This document shows positions 42,820-54,700 of a DNA stretch of 64,000 nucleotides, one piece after another. Made by a program: the position numbers and the translations under genes. Position 1 is the first letter of the stretch; every line of letters starts with the position of its first letter. Source of the stretch: Prosthecobacter vanneervenii. Its GTDB lineage: Bacteria > Verrucomicrobiota > Verrucomicrobiia > Verrucomicrobiales > Verrucomicrobiaceae. Under the pieces are notes generated by a model that was not told the origin of the DNA, made no database searches, and worked only from the letters and a program-made list of their open reading frames with translations. The stretch spans positions 62,001-126,000 of the forward strand of contig NZ_JACHIG010000007.1 in assembly GCF_014203095.1 (NCBI RefSeq). Direction: 5' to 3'.

Positions 42820-43647
42820 TCAGGCGCGGGCGGCTGGGCGGCGGCGGCGCAGGAGCATGGCTGCCATGCCCAGCATGCCAAAGAGCGCGCGGGAGGGCTC
42901 CGGCACGGCGGACGTTCCCGTGAAGGTCAGCACACCGCTGTTGCTGATGGTGAAGGTGCCCAGATTCGAGGGTGTCGAAGACGAGTTGAACTGGAAGAGA
43001 TCCAGCGCCGTGCCTGCGGAACCGTTGGCAAAGTTTCCTTCCAGGCTGCTGGTCGTCCACTGGCTCAGGGTGCCGAAGGCTGTGCCGCCGTTGGTCACCT
43101 GATAGTTGTAGCTGGCGGAGTTCAGCGCATTGGTCTGGATGAAGGCCTTGGTGCTGTTGGCGGTGGCCGTGGCGGTGGCAAAGGTGGCCGTCACGGAGGC
43201 GATCTGGTTGCGGGTGCCGTTTCTGGCCGTGGTATTCAGCGCAGCCCAGGGAGAGGCAGGCGTGCCCACGGTGGTCTCCGCTTTGGAGGCCCAGATGCTG
43301 GCCGGACTGAGGCTGTCCTTGCCAAAGAGGCTCCAGGAGAGATCACTGCGGTTGTACCATTCCGTGGAGCTGCCCGCCCCGGTGCCAAAGGTGGCCACCA
43401 GATCCGCCCCGAGGTTTCCGAGCGAGTTCAGGGTGTTGACATTGATGGAGCCTGTGACTCCGGTGAACTGCGAGACGTTGCCAATGTCCACGAGGTAGGT
43501 CTGGGTGTTTCCCACGCCGGCTGTGGCGCGCACCGCCAGCACGATGTCTCCATCGCTGTAGGTGATGGCGGCTGATGCAGGAACCTGCAGCACCGCTACG
43601 GCTGCCAGCGCCAGGGCCGCCAGCCAAGTTTGCTTGTGTTTTTTCAT
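42820..43647 (-). CDS. PEP-CTERM sorted surface/extracellular protein
   Basis: The start at 43647 gives 275 residues with a signal peptide ('KKHKQTWLAALALAAVAVLQ'). The C-terminus has 'VPEPSRALFGMLGMAAMLLR' followed by an Arg run, the tripartite PEP-CTERM signal handled by exosortase: PEP motif, hydrophobic helix and basic tail. The mature part is Thr/Ser/Asn-rich with a uniform beta-type pattern and no recognised catalytic domain. Such proteins are linked to extracellular matrix in exosortase-bearing bacteria. No exosortase is in the window. Confidence 0.88.
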   Translation of the reverse strand: MKKHKQTWLAALALAAVAVLQVPASAAITYSDGDIVLAVRATAGVGNTQTYLVDIGNVSQFTGVTGSINVNTLNSLGNLGADLVATFGTGAGSSTEWYNRSDLSWSLFGKDSLSPASIWASKAETTVGTPASPWAALNTTARNGTRNQIASVTATFATATATANSTKAFIQTNALNSASYNYQVTNGGTAFGTLSQWTTSSLEGNFANGSAGTALDLFQFNSSSTPSNLGTFTISNSGVLTFTGTSAVPEPSRALFGMLGMAAMLLRRRRPAARA

Positions 43648-43971
43648 AGGAATGATGAGTCTGGTTGCTGGAGCGCGGAGAGGCGTCGTCCGGTTTGGCT
43701 GCGGATGGAGCTGCGGCGCCGTCTCCAGTGAGGTTGCTAGGGCGGGACGCTCCAGGCAGGAGTGGTCCGGTGTTGATGGATTCTTGGTCTGGCAGGGCTC
43801 TTTCCCGGCTGGGAAAGCGGCCTGCCGCATCGGGCCTTCCGTGGTCCGGATCAGCCGCAGCCCCCTGGCGTCAACACCTCAGGAACTAAACTCATACTAC
43901 GTGAGTGTGATTTAGGTAGCGTTTTAAGTCCACCTGTCCAGTATGATTTTGAAATATTTCCACCCTTCTTT
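43648..43971 (-). promoter_or_regulatory. 324-bp leader with long hairpin upstream of PEP-CTERM gene
   Basis: No gene is supported here. At 43791-43826 an outer GGCAGG/CCTGCC stem encloses an inner CTTTCCC-GGCT-GGGAAAG stem, with a three-base internal mismatch on each side. It could be a terminator for the upstream adhesin operon without a T-tract, or a leader structure of the PEP-CTERM mRNA. The part near 43900-43970 is AT-rich and may hold the promoter. Confidence 0.4.
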
Positions 43972-45705
43972 TCAGAGGGCTTTCTGGAGGAATGCCTGCT
44001 CCTCCGCCATGAGCAGGCGCGGAGAGATTTTCTCCGCCAGCTGGAAGGCGCGCGCCTGGTCTCCCAGCACGGCCAGCAGCCCGGCGTAAACTGCGCGCTG
44101 GCCGGCCTCCAGCACGGCCGTGCCCTGCGCTGCGGCCAGCAGCTCGGCGGCCTGCCGCCTGTCTCCCAGGCGGTAGGCTTTCAGTGCGGAGAGAATGGCG
44201 GGCGCGCCGGGGCCGCCTGCCGTGGATGACACCGACTCGATCTCCTCCCCGCGCAGCAGGCGCAGGTAGTCCAGGCGCTGCGCATAGAGAGCGCTGGTGG
44301 GGCGCAGGGTGCTCTGCCGGCGTGCGGTGTCCAGCAGAAGGGTGGAGTCTCCCAGGTGCGTGGCCGCCTGCCAGCATTTCTCCAGCATCTCCAGTTCATG
44401 CCCGGCCTTGGGCTGTGCCAGAAGCTGGTAGCCCTCCAGGGCCAGCTCCCAGAGCTCCAGATCCTCCGCCACCTGGGCGGCGGCGCGCAGCGGTCCGTAG
44501 TTTCCGGTGGCGGCGGCCCGCTTGATGGCCGTCTTGAGCTGCACCTGGGCTTCGTTCATGTCTGGCTGCAGGCGGCTGGCTGCCAGCGCGCGCCACACGG
44601 CCAGCCCTTCCTCGCTCATGGGCAGGGTGTGCTGCCGCAGCACCTCGCTCATCTGCTGCCAGCGCCCGGCTTCTGCCAGGGACTGGATGGCGATGGGGAA
44701 GAGATCTTCGGACTTCAGCACGACCTCCCATGGGATCAGCCGCTCCAGCATTTCATGCTCGCGCTCGGCGGCCAGCCAGCGTGCCAGCACCAGCTTCACC
44801 TCCAGGCTGCTGCTCTGGTGCCGGGCCACGAGGTCCCCGATCTGGCTGCTGCGCTGCGCTGGCTCCAGCCGGAGCTGCGCGGAAAGCACCGCCAGCTGGT
44901 CCGCCAGTCCGGCCTCACGGTGTGCCTGCACCTTGTGCGCCAGCTCCTGCACCTGCGGTGGTGTCAGCCCGGGCTGCGCCACCAGGAAACGCATGGCCGC
45001 CAGTCCCGCTTTGTCTGTGCGCTCAGCCAGGGTCCACAGCCGTTCCATGCCTGAGGCACGCTGCACCGAGTGCACGCTCTCCGCATCCAGCACTGCTGCC
45101 CTGACGGCGGCCAGCGGATCATCCGCCGTGCGTTCGGCGGCCAGATGCTGCAGCTTGAGAGCCTGATCGTCTCCGCCTTCCTGCTGAAGGATGGCGGCCT
45201 TCAGTTCCAGGGCCTCCGGCGTGGCCTGCAGGTCTGCGGGCAGTTTTTCCAGAAGGGTGCGCGCCCCGGCCACATCGCCACTGCGCAGGCTGGCGCGCCC
45301 GGCCACCCACAGGTCCGCCGGCTCTCTCTGCCCGGCCTCGTGCAGCCGCCGCAGCGCCTGCAGCTGAAAGGCGGGATCCAGCCCCGTCTTGTCCAGATAC
45401 TCCACCATCACACGCAGCAGTGTCAGGTCATCCGGCTCAGCCTCCCGGGCCTGGCGGATGTTTTCAGCCGCCACGGTCCAGTCCTGCCTGGAGATGGCCT
45501 CCCGCGCTGTCTTCAGCAGGCTGGCGCTGCTGGCATGAGTGCGTGCGTCCCAGGCCTTCTTTCCAAAGACAAGCGCCGCCACCAAGAGCACCAGCAGCAC
45601 GCCGAGAAATTTGACCGAGCTGCCAAAGCCGCCGGGCAGGGTCATCTCTGTAGGCTCCCGGCGGGTGACGGCAGGTGCGGAGGTTTTGTCAGTTTCGTCA
45701 GCCAT
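43972..45705 (-). CDS. Membrane-anchored TPR-like helical repeat protein
   Basis: This 577-residue protein has one membrane segment ('SVKFLGVLLVLLVAALVFGK') after a short cytoplasmic N-terminus. It then has about 500 residues of Ala/Leu-rich helical hairpins such as 'AREAISRQDWTVAAENIRQA' and 'AGRASLRSGDVAGARTLLEK', of TPR type. The helical part should face the periplasm. It starts 11 bp after the giant adhesin stop and is the last gene of the secretion operon. A scaffold or assembly role is inferred from position. Confidence 0.7.
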   Translation of the reverse strand: MADETDKTSAPAVTRREPTEMTLPGGFGSSVKFLGVLLVLLVAALVFGKKAWDARTHASSASLLKTAREAISRQDWTVAAENIRQAREAEPDDLTLLRVMVEYLDKTGLDPAFQLQALRRLHEAGQREPADLWVAGRASLRSGDVAGARTLLEKLPADLQATPEALELKAAILQQEGGDDQALKLQHLAAERTADDPLAAVRAAVLDAESVHSVQRASGMERLWTLAERTDKAGLAAMRFLVAQPGLTPPQVQELAHKVQAHREAGLADQLAVLSAQLRLEPAQRSSQIGDLVARHQSSSLEVKLVLARWLAAEREHEMLERLIPWEVVLKSEDLFPIAIQSLAEAGRWQQMSEVLRQHTLPMSEEGLAVWRALAASRLQPDMNEAQVQLKTAIKRAAATGNYGPLRAAAQVAEDLELWELALEGYQLLAQPKAGHELEMLEKCWQAATHLGDSTLLLDTARRQSTLRPTSALYAQRLDYLRLLRGEEIESVSSTAGGPGAPAILSALKAYRLGDRRQAAELLAAAQGTAVLEAGQRAVYAGLLAVLGDQARAFQLAEKISPRLLMAEEQAFLQKAL

Positions 45706-45716
45706 GGCGGTGGGGG

Positions 45717-48700
45717 TTATTCAGCTCCTGTGTTTTTGCGCTCGTCATCGTCATCATCGCCACCGCCGTAGCCCAGCACCTCGACGGTGATGATGGAGGG
45801 CAGCTCCTGGCGCGGCAGCGGCTGCTGCGTCTGCGCGGCAGACTGTGCCATGGAGGCATTGGCGGTGGCGGCGCCCGCGCTGGCGGCGGAGCTGACCGCG
45901 CCCATGTTTGGCGCGGAGACCGAGGCCACCGGAGTGCCGGAGGTGGTGCCGCCGGCGACGATGTTGCTGGAGTTCAGCACCTGCACGGCGGCGATGTTCA
46001 GATTTCCCGTGGCGCGGATGCCGGCATCGCCTGCATCCACCACACCCACGGGCGCAATGAGGTCCACGCTTCCCGGCGGCACACCTTTCACGGAGGCCAG
46101 CACGCCGATGCCGCCGCCCGTGGCCAGGCCTGCGAGGTCGGTGGCCACATTGGCGCTCTGCGGGTCCACGATCACGCGAGTGGGCGGCGCGGCCTGCACC
46201 GTCTTGGAAGAGGCCCCGGCGGCGATGTCTCCCGTGCTGGACCAGATGGTGATGTCCCCGCCTTTGAGTGTGAAAATACGCGAGATGCCGAGGTTCACGC
46301 TGTCTTTGGCAAAGACGGAGACGCTGCCGCCGGAATCGGTGATGATGCCCGGCGGGGTGAGCGGAGAGCCGATCACGCTGCTGGCCAGCTGCAGACCGCC
46401 GCCGGGGGCCAGCAGGCTGATGTCTCCGCCATTGAGCGTGCGGATGTCGCGCGACTGGGTGTTGATGCTGCCGCTCCAGGTGGTACTGGGAAAGAGCGCG
46501 GCGATGGCCGCAAAACCCTGCGCGTAGCTGCGGTAGCCTGCGCTGTCCGGATCATTGTAGTCACGCCCGGTGTCCCGCAGCACGCGGTAAAAGATGGCCA
46601 GCGCCAGCTTTTTCTGCGTCTCGGCGGGCAGCAGGGAGAAGGATGTGGCGGTGAGCGGCGCGCCCGGAGTGGGAGACACCTCGGCCAGATACTTGGCTCC
46701 AGCCGGGCTGAGTACAAAGCCGCTGATGAAGGCGGAGAAATCCATCCCGCTGCCGGTCAGGCTGGTGGCCGCGCCCACGCCTGCTCCGGCGATGATGCTG
46801 GCTCCGGCGTAGGGAAGGTAGGGATTGCGTGTGTTGCCGATGCTGGTGATCCCCGCGCCGGTGCCGTTGCTGTTCGTGGCGCCGCTGCCCAGATCCAGAT
46901 TCCGGCCCGCCAGCACCTCCAGCGTGCCACCGCCGCCGATCTGGATGTCTCCGGCCAGAGGCACCGCGCCCAGCGCGCTGGCAGTGGAGACCACGATATT
47001 GCCCGTCTGCGCCGCCAGCAGCCGCAGCGCTGAGCTGGCGTTGTAGGCGCTGATGTCGCGGCCTGCGGCCACGATGCTGGTGTCCTGTGTGCTGGTGTTT
47101 TGCAGGTAGAGGGAGACATCGGTGATGTCCCGCGCCGCATAGATCTGGCTCACCTTGGGGGAGAAGAGCATCAGCCCGGAGATGTCCCCTCCGGCGGCGT
47201 AGAGCCTGATGGGCTGGGAGTCGCCCGCATGCAGCAGGCCGGCCTTGTGCAGTGTCTGGCGTGCCTCCACCGTGGTGCCGCTGGTGGCGCCGGTCTCGCT
47301 GAAGAGCTGGTCGATGGAGGAGAGAAAGCTGCTGCGCGTGGTGGCCGCCTGGGCGGTGACAGTTCCTACCACCGCCTGGTAGGCAAACGGGGTGTTCACT
47401 CCCGGCAGGGACTGAGGATTGGCGTCAGACACATTGATGGAGGCCGCGCCCCAGGCGGTGTAAAAAGTGCCTGTCACGGGGGAATACAGGCCGTTGGGCT
47501 GCAGGCCGTTGATGCTGGTGCGGGCCAGCAGCTCCAGCGTGCCGGTGGGGGAGGGGGAGAGCGTGATGTTTCCCGCGATGTTGATGCCGCCGCTGTAGGA
47601 GGTGGCGCGCAGCGTCGGCGCCATGAGTGCGAGCGCGGTGGCAAAGGGGGTGACCTGGGTCTCGGCCAGGCGCAGCCACGGCTGGTAGTTGGAGCTGGAG
47701 CTGTTGGTGCGCAGCTGCTGGCTGGAGGCCCACAGCAGAAGGAGCGGCTGGAAGGTGTTGTTCACGGTGGCGCCCTCCCGCAGCGTCACACTTCCCCCGA
47801 GGGAGGACACATTGACATAACTGCTGGCAGCGTAGGTGGAGAAGTAGCTTTTGAGGCGGTAGGTGTTGTTCACGCCCTGCGGCAGCAGCATGGCATTGGC
47901 CACCGGGCCCAGCAGCACGCTGCCGCGCGCGCTGACATCAAAGCCCCCCCTGCCCACAAAGAGCGTGGTCGGCAGCCAGGTGTTGGAATCCTGCACGGCA
48001 TTGACTCCGGTGGTGATGTTGATGCTGCCGGTGGAGCGGGTGGCATTCGTGGTGATCTGGCCTCCGGCAAACAGCGTGCCCTGGCCGCGCTCCACGTAGT
48101 AAACGCCTGCGTCGATGTTGTTGCCCGCATAGACCTTGAGGTCTCCGCCGCCCAGCTCCAGCAGCGTCTGGTTCACCGCCAGCGGATTGGCCGTGGTGCC
48201 TTTGCTCATGCGCGCATTGGTGGGCGCCACGGCGTCCACATTGGTGATGTTGTTTCCGGCACGCAGGCTCACATTCCCGCCGCCCAGCGCGCCCACGCCT
48301 TCAAAGAAGTTGCTGTAGTCCACCCACCAGGAGGTGGAGGTGATGGCGCTGCCAAAGCTGGAGAGATCAAAGGCGCCCGTGGTGGGGTTCACGTAGCCAC
48401 GGCGGTAGAGCCAGTTATTCGGCAGTTCGCGGGAGGAGCTGGAGCCGGTGCGCTCGATGTTCTGCCCGGCGGCCAGCGTCACATTGCCGCCCGCCACGCC
48501 GAAGTACATGCCGTAGCCCTGCTGCGCCGCGCCCAGCTGCGTGGTGCCGCCCGCCTGGCTGAAGGTGGACACATCAAAGGTGCCGCCCAGCGTGGGGTCC
48601 GCCACCTGCGCGCCCGCCGTGTAGATGGTGGCAAACTGGTTGGCCAGCTGGATGCTGCGCCCGGCATTGACGTCGATGTCTCCGCTGCCCGTGCGCACCA

Positions 48701-51700
48701 CCTGGTAGAGACCGCGCCCGGTGCCGGAGGTGGCGCTGATCACCGCCGAGGTCACTCCATTGATGCCCGTGGTGGTGATCATGAGGCCGCCGTTTTTGCC
48801 AATGATCACCGACCCCGCGCTGCTGCCCAGGGAGGCCAGCGGCAGCGCCTGGCGGAAGTCCGCCGCCAGCACGTCCGCACCGGCGGTGATGCGGTAGGAC
48901 CACGACTGCGTGTTCACCGGCAGCGCGGTGTTTTGCGCGCTCAGCGGCGCCAGCCACAGCCAGTCGGACTGCGTGCGGGTGCTGGCCAGCGTGGGTGTGA
49001 AGCCATCGCTCAGGGCGTTGAAAAAGTTGATGTTTCCAGAGGCGCGCAGCGTCAGCACGCCGGGCGCGCTTTTGGCTCCGAAGCGGAAGCCGGAGAGATC
49101 CCAGTCTGCTGCGGTGGTGGTGGCGGCGGTGCCCAGGGAGATGTCTCCGCCGCGATTGACGATCTCCACGCCCGGGGCCAGCACAAAGACGGAGCTCAGC
49201 GAGGAGTTGTTGGCCAGCAGGCGGTTCGTCATGGCCGTGTAATTGGCCGAGGTGCTGCCCGCCGCGCCGAGGAAAGTGTTGGCATTCGTCTGCAGCGTGG
49301 TGGTGGTGATGGCTTCGCTGGCGATCGCGGTGCTGCCGGCGCGGATGATGGCGTTGGCCTGGTTGAAGCTGTAAAGCCGGTAGCCTTCCACCAGGATGCT
49401 GGAGGCGTCGATGATGGTGCCGTTGATCGGGTTCACCAGCACGTCATTGAAGGTGCTGTTCTGCGGGGCGCGGATGTGCAGCCTGCCGCTGAACTGCCCC
49501 TGATACGCACTGGAGCCCACGACGGTCTGAGCTCCCGCCACCTTGGCCGCCACGGAGAGATCCAGCGTGGAGCCGGTGCGGATGTCCACCGAGCCCGTGC
49601 CTGCCACGCCATTGCGCTGCGTGCCAGACTCCAGCGTGATGTCTCCGCCCTTGCCGGCATTGTTGAAATTCTGCCCCGCCACCGTGAGCAGCGATCCGCT
49701 GCTGAGCGTCACACTGCCATTGGCCGCCAGATCAATGCTGCCGCCGGTGGTGCCTGCGGCATTGATCGTGCCGGTCACGGTGATGCTTCCCTGGTCCACC
49801 GCCAGATTATAGGTGGAGGCCTTCACCACGCCGTCCACCGTCACGCTGCCGGTGCGCACGCGGATGGTCTGGCTGAGCGTGAAGGAGGCGCTGGAGAGCG
49901 CCGCCGCCAGAGCGCTGGTGGTGGGCAGTGCGGAGGTGTCCAGCGAGAAGCTGCCGCTGCTGCCGCCAGCGCCGCCCTGCGCCTGGAGTGTGCCGCTGCT
50001 GCTGAAGGTGCCGTTCACCACAGAGACGGTGAGGCTGCCTGCATTGCCCCCGCCGCTGCTGGCCGCCACACTCAGCCCGCCCTGGGCGGTGATGTCCACG
50101 CTGCCTGCGTCCGCCGTCAGCAGCACGGAGCCGCCGTCAGAGTACTTGGTCTTGTCAAAAAAGGTCTGCGCCATGCCGGAGACATCCAGCAGCGCGCCCA
50201 CGCTCACGTTCCCACTGGTGGCACGCACGGAGAGCACGCCGCTGGGCAGGCTGACTGGCGCAGAGAGCGTCACACCAGATCCTGCCATCCCCAGCGTGGC
50301 ACCCAGGCCCGGTGTGACTCCCACCGGACCGGCGGAGGAGATCAGCGCCAGATTGCCCGAGGCGGCCAGCGTGCGCGCCGCACCTGCGGCGGCGGTGAGC
50401 AGCGGCGTCTGCACATTCAGCACGCCCTGCACGGCCACGCCGCCTGCGCCTTCGCCAATGACGCCTGCGGCACCGAGGAAGTTGACGGTGGAAAACTGGT
50501 CCAGCGCCACCTGGTTCATGCCCAGGCGCAGGATGCCGGCATTGAGCGTCAGCATGCCAGTGGCGGCGGTCACACTGCCGGGGATGGTGCTGACTCCGGC
50601 CTGATTGTTCAGCAGAAGAGTCTGCGCCATGAACTGCGCGGTACCCCCGGCCTGGTTGAAGCCGCGAATTTCTCCCGTGCTCAGGGTCAGGGAGGCCAGA
50701 CCCGCACTGCCCAGCGTGCCAGTGCCATACACATCAATGGACGAATAGCTCAGCAGCGAGATGGCGCTCGCATTCTGCAGGCTGCTGAGGAAGGCGCTGC
50801 TGATCACCAGCCCCGGAGAGGACTGCAGCGTGCCGGGATTTCCCAGCTGGATGCTGATGCGCCCGCTGTTGATGGCATAGGCGGAGGCGCTGACCACCGC
50901 CGTGGGATCCAGGGTGGCGGTGCCGGTGGTGTCCAACGTGGCGCTGGTGCCCTGCACCCGTGCATTGGCGCCGATGTTGATGGCGGGGCCGGAGCCGCTG
51001 GTGGCACCGCTGCGGGTGAGGGTGGCGGCGGTGCTCTGCGCCACACGGATGAGAGAGCCATTGCCGCTGACGCTGAAATTAGCCGCCGTGCTGGCGAGCG
51101 CGCCCGTGGAGATGATCTGCGCATTCGCCGCCAGGGTGATCACTCCCGTGGTGGCCAGGGTCAGGTCCTTGGCACTGAGCGCGGAGCCCGCATTGTCCAC
51201 CGTGATGCCGGTGCTCATCACCGTAAGGGTGGTGCCGCTGCTGCTCACGGTGCGTTTGCCGCCGATGATGAGGCTCTCTGCGCCAAAGGCGCTGAGCGCC
51301 GCCGCATTCAGCGAGATGGTGCCCGGAGTGGAGGAGCTGGCGGCATTGGTGATGGAGAAATTCAGCGGTGCAGCAATGTCGATGTTTGCACCGCGTCCGG
51401 CACCGCCCAGAGAGGCGGAGGCCACCTGGCCCAGCAGGCTCATGGACTGCGATGCCTGGAAGAGCAGATAGCCCGAATCCTGCGGCAGCTGCGTCGTGCC
51501 GGTGCTGGTCTTGAGGAAGCTGCTGGCGTAGAGCAGCGTGTAGTCGGAGCGCTGGTGGATCACGCTCTGGCCGATGACCTCAAAGCTGCTGGTCAGCGTG
51601 GGCACGGTGCGTGTGGAATTCAGGTCATTAAACTGATAGCCTGACACATAGCTGGCACCACCCGGAAGCTCCTGCGTGCCGGTGGGCAGGCTGGAAGTGA

Positions 51701-54700
51701 CAGGCGTGACCAGCACTGCGCCCGGCAGCAGGGCATAGCGTGCGGGCAGCAGCGTGTAGTAGCCTGCTGCCAGAGTGCTGCTGCCGGCGAGATAGATGCG
51801 GTCTCCTGCATGCAGCGTGCCATTCACATAGCCGGAGCCGCCGGAGTAGATGAGGTTGGTGGCCACGTTGTTCGGATTGTAGGCTCCGTACGGGGCGGTG
51901 TCTGACTGGTAGCCGGGGATCACGGCATAGCTGCCATCTGTGTCCAGGATGTCGGTGGTGCCGCCATTGCCCTCGGTCCAGCGGTAGGCCATCAGATCCC
52001 CGCCGCCGCGCAGGTCCACGCTGGCGCTGTTGTTCATGGAGATGCTGCCCGCCTTGATGTTGATCGTTTTCACCGGCAGCCCGCCTGCGGTGATGTCCAC
52101 GCCGCGCGGGTCGATCCATGAGGTGCCGTCAAAGCTGGCTCCGTAGGGAATGACGATGCCTGCGCCCGTGAGGGGATCGACGGCGGAGACGGAGGTGATG
52201 CTGCCCGCGCCGAGCGTGAGCTGCGTCGTGACCGGAAAGGCCAGCGTGGTGCCGGTGAGCAGCTCGGTGGGCGCAGTGCCCGTGCCGTCCCAGCCGAGAT
52301 TGATCGTGCCGAAGGGCGCGCGCAGCACGCCGAGCTGATTGATCGTGGCGGCATAGAGGCTCAGCGTGCTGCCCGCCGAGAGCGGGAGCTGCCGCAGCCC
52401 GCCGGAAAGCTGCGTGGTGATGGAGCCGCCTGCGCCATATGCCACTGCGGTGAACTGCGTGGCGGTGGGCGCGTAGATCTGGCCCGCCGTGAGTGTCAGC
52501 GCGCCTGAGACCGCCAGGATACCATCTCCTACCAGATCGCCATTCACCGCTGCCAGCGAGGCGGAGGAGATGTTTTGCAGCGTGAGCGTGCCCACCTCCA
52601 CATGACCGGCGCTCACGCTGAGGCTGCCGGAGCCGGAGGTGGAGGCCACGCCGGAAAACGGCAGCTGCCCGGCGAGATCCTCCGGACGCACCGGCGGTGC
52701 AAAGGCCAGCCCCACCGAGACGGCGGCGGCGCTCAGGCTCACGGCGGCATCGGCAAAGAGCACGCCGCCATCCGCCAGCGTGATGGAGCCGCGCGCATTG
52801 ATGCTGGTGGCTCCGGAGAACTGCACCTTGCCACCGAGCACGAGCGAATCCATGCCGCTTTGTGCAAAGGCATTGGCGCTGAAATAGCCCCGGCTGATGA
52901 GCGGTGTGCCGCCGGTGCTGAGCAGCGTGCGGCCGATGGCCGTGGCATTGGCAGGCAGCGGCACCGGAATGTTCAGGCCGCTCTGCTTGACCTGCAGGGT
53001 GGTGTCCAGCACCGGAGGAATGGTGCCTGCGGTGTAGAAGCGGCCCGATGAAAGTGAGAGCGTGCCGCCGAGCGCCGTGGGGCCTCCGGCATTGCCGCGC
53101 AGCGTGGCATCGGTAAAGAGCATCTGCCCGCCCTGCAGCGTGATGCTTCCGCCGCTGCTGTCCACCTGCGTGCGCACGGCGTAGAGGCTGGAGACTGGAG
53201 AAGTGACACCGCTGCCCGGCGTGGGCTGGCTGGTGACGGTGGGGTCTGTCTGCGCCGGAGTCAGGTCCAGCACGTCGGTGGTGCCGGAGACATCCAGCAG
53301 CGCTCCTGCGGCGGCCACGATGTTGCCAGACACCTTGATGTCTCCGCCAGCCAGCACCTGGCCGAGCAGACGCAGGCCGTAGGGATCCGGCACCAGCAGC
53401 CGTGTGCCCGCCGCAGAGAGCACGCTCTGCGGGCCGATGAAAACTGTCGTCAGCCCCTGGGTCTGCCCATCGGCAAAGAGCAGCGCTGTGGAGTCATCCC
53501 CGCCGCTGATGGTGATGTTTCCTCCGGGGGCGATGATGGTGCCCAGCACGGCGGCTGTCTGCCCCTTGAGAGTCACATGCGCCTGCGGGTCGGTGGTGAT
53601 GACCGCGCCTGTGTCCAGCACGATGCCACCGCGCACCGCCTGCCCAAACACACCCGGGCCAGCCGGAGCACCCGCAGAGCCGGGCGCGTCAAACTCGATG
53701 CTCATGGGGCTGCGCAGGCCCACGGGCTTGCGCACGAGAGTGGTGGCCAGCGTGGTGCCTGCGGCCACCGCCAGGTTGTCTGCCACCGGCTGGATGGTCG
53801 TGCCGCTGGCGACGTAAACGCCCGGCAGGAACTGCCCGGACACGCCCGTGGACTCACCGGTGCCGCTGATCTTGTAGCTGGTGAAACCACCCTGCTGGAA
53901 GAAAGAGGGCTGCAGCACCAGAGAGTTGGCGCTGAGTGCCGTGCCGCCCACCTGCACCAGCGGGGCGGAGACTGACAGCGTGCCGCCCACGGCCCCGGAG
54001 TAGCCCAGCAGCGTGGCGCTGAACTGGGTGAACTGCCCGCCGAGAAAATACGGCAGCTGCGGATCATGCCCGGCCTGGATGGTCAGCGTGCCGGCGTTGC
54101 CAAATTTGGCCGTGCCTGCCGCGTTCATGTAGATCCCGCCGGACACATCCAGAATGCTGCCTGCGGCCAGGCTGGCGCTGTAGGCCTTCAGAGTCACCGT
54201 GCCGCCGCCGAGCACATGGGCCTGCTGCAGCGCACCTGCGGACAGGCGGTCATCCGTCAGCGTGCCGGCGGTGGTCACCAGGGCGGTGCTGCCCAGCGTG
54301 AGCAGGCCGCGCCCGGTGTAGGGAGTGATGACGCTCAAATCTCCCGCGCTCTCCACGGCGGCCAGCTGCTGCGGGGAGATCTCCAGCGCCATGAGTGTGA
54401 TGCTGCCGCCCGGTGCGCTCAGCTGGCCGAAGATGTCCAGATTGGCACCCGTCAGCGAGAGGGTGCCATGCAGCCCCGCCGTGAGCGCCACACTGCTGGG
54501 TACGACGATGCGCCCTTCGGCATTGACCACGCTGAGGCTGCCAAAGCCGGAGGTCGTCAGCAGTTCAGGAGCCAGGGACACTGCAGCCAGACGGCCAGCG
54601 CTGAGAGCCGCCAGGGGATTGCCGCTGGCATCCACGCTGAAGGCGGCCACCGGGGTGGGCGCGGTCCCGGATTGAAACGTCACCGTGGGTGGAGTGGGGG

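Noticed and set aside
47100-51644. 1,514-codon open frame on the plus strand
   Set aside because: It lies wholly antisense to the giant adhesin gene, has Gly/Ala/Arg/His-rich composition typical of reverse reading of repetitive GC-rich DNA, and shows no domain.
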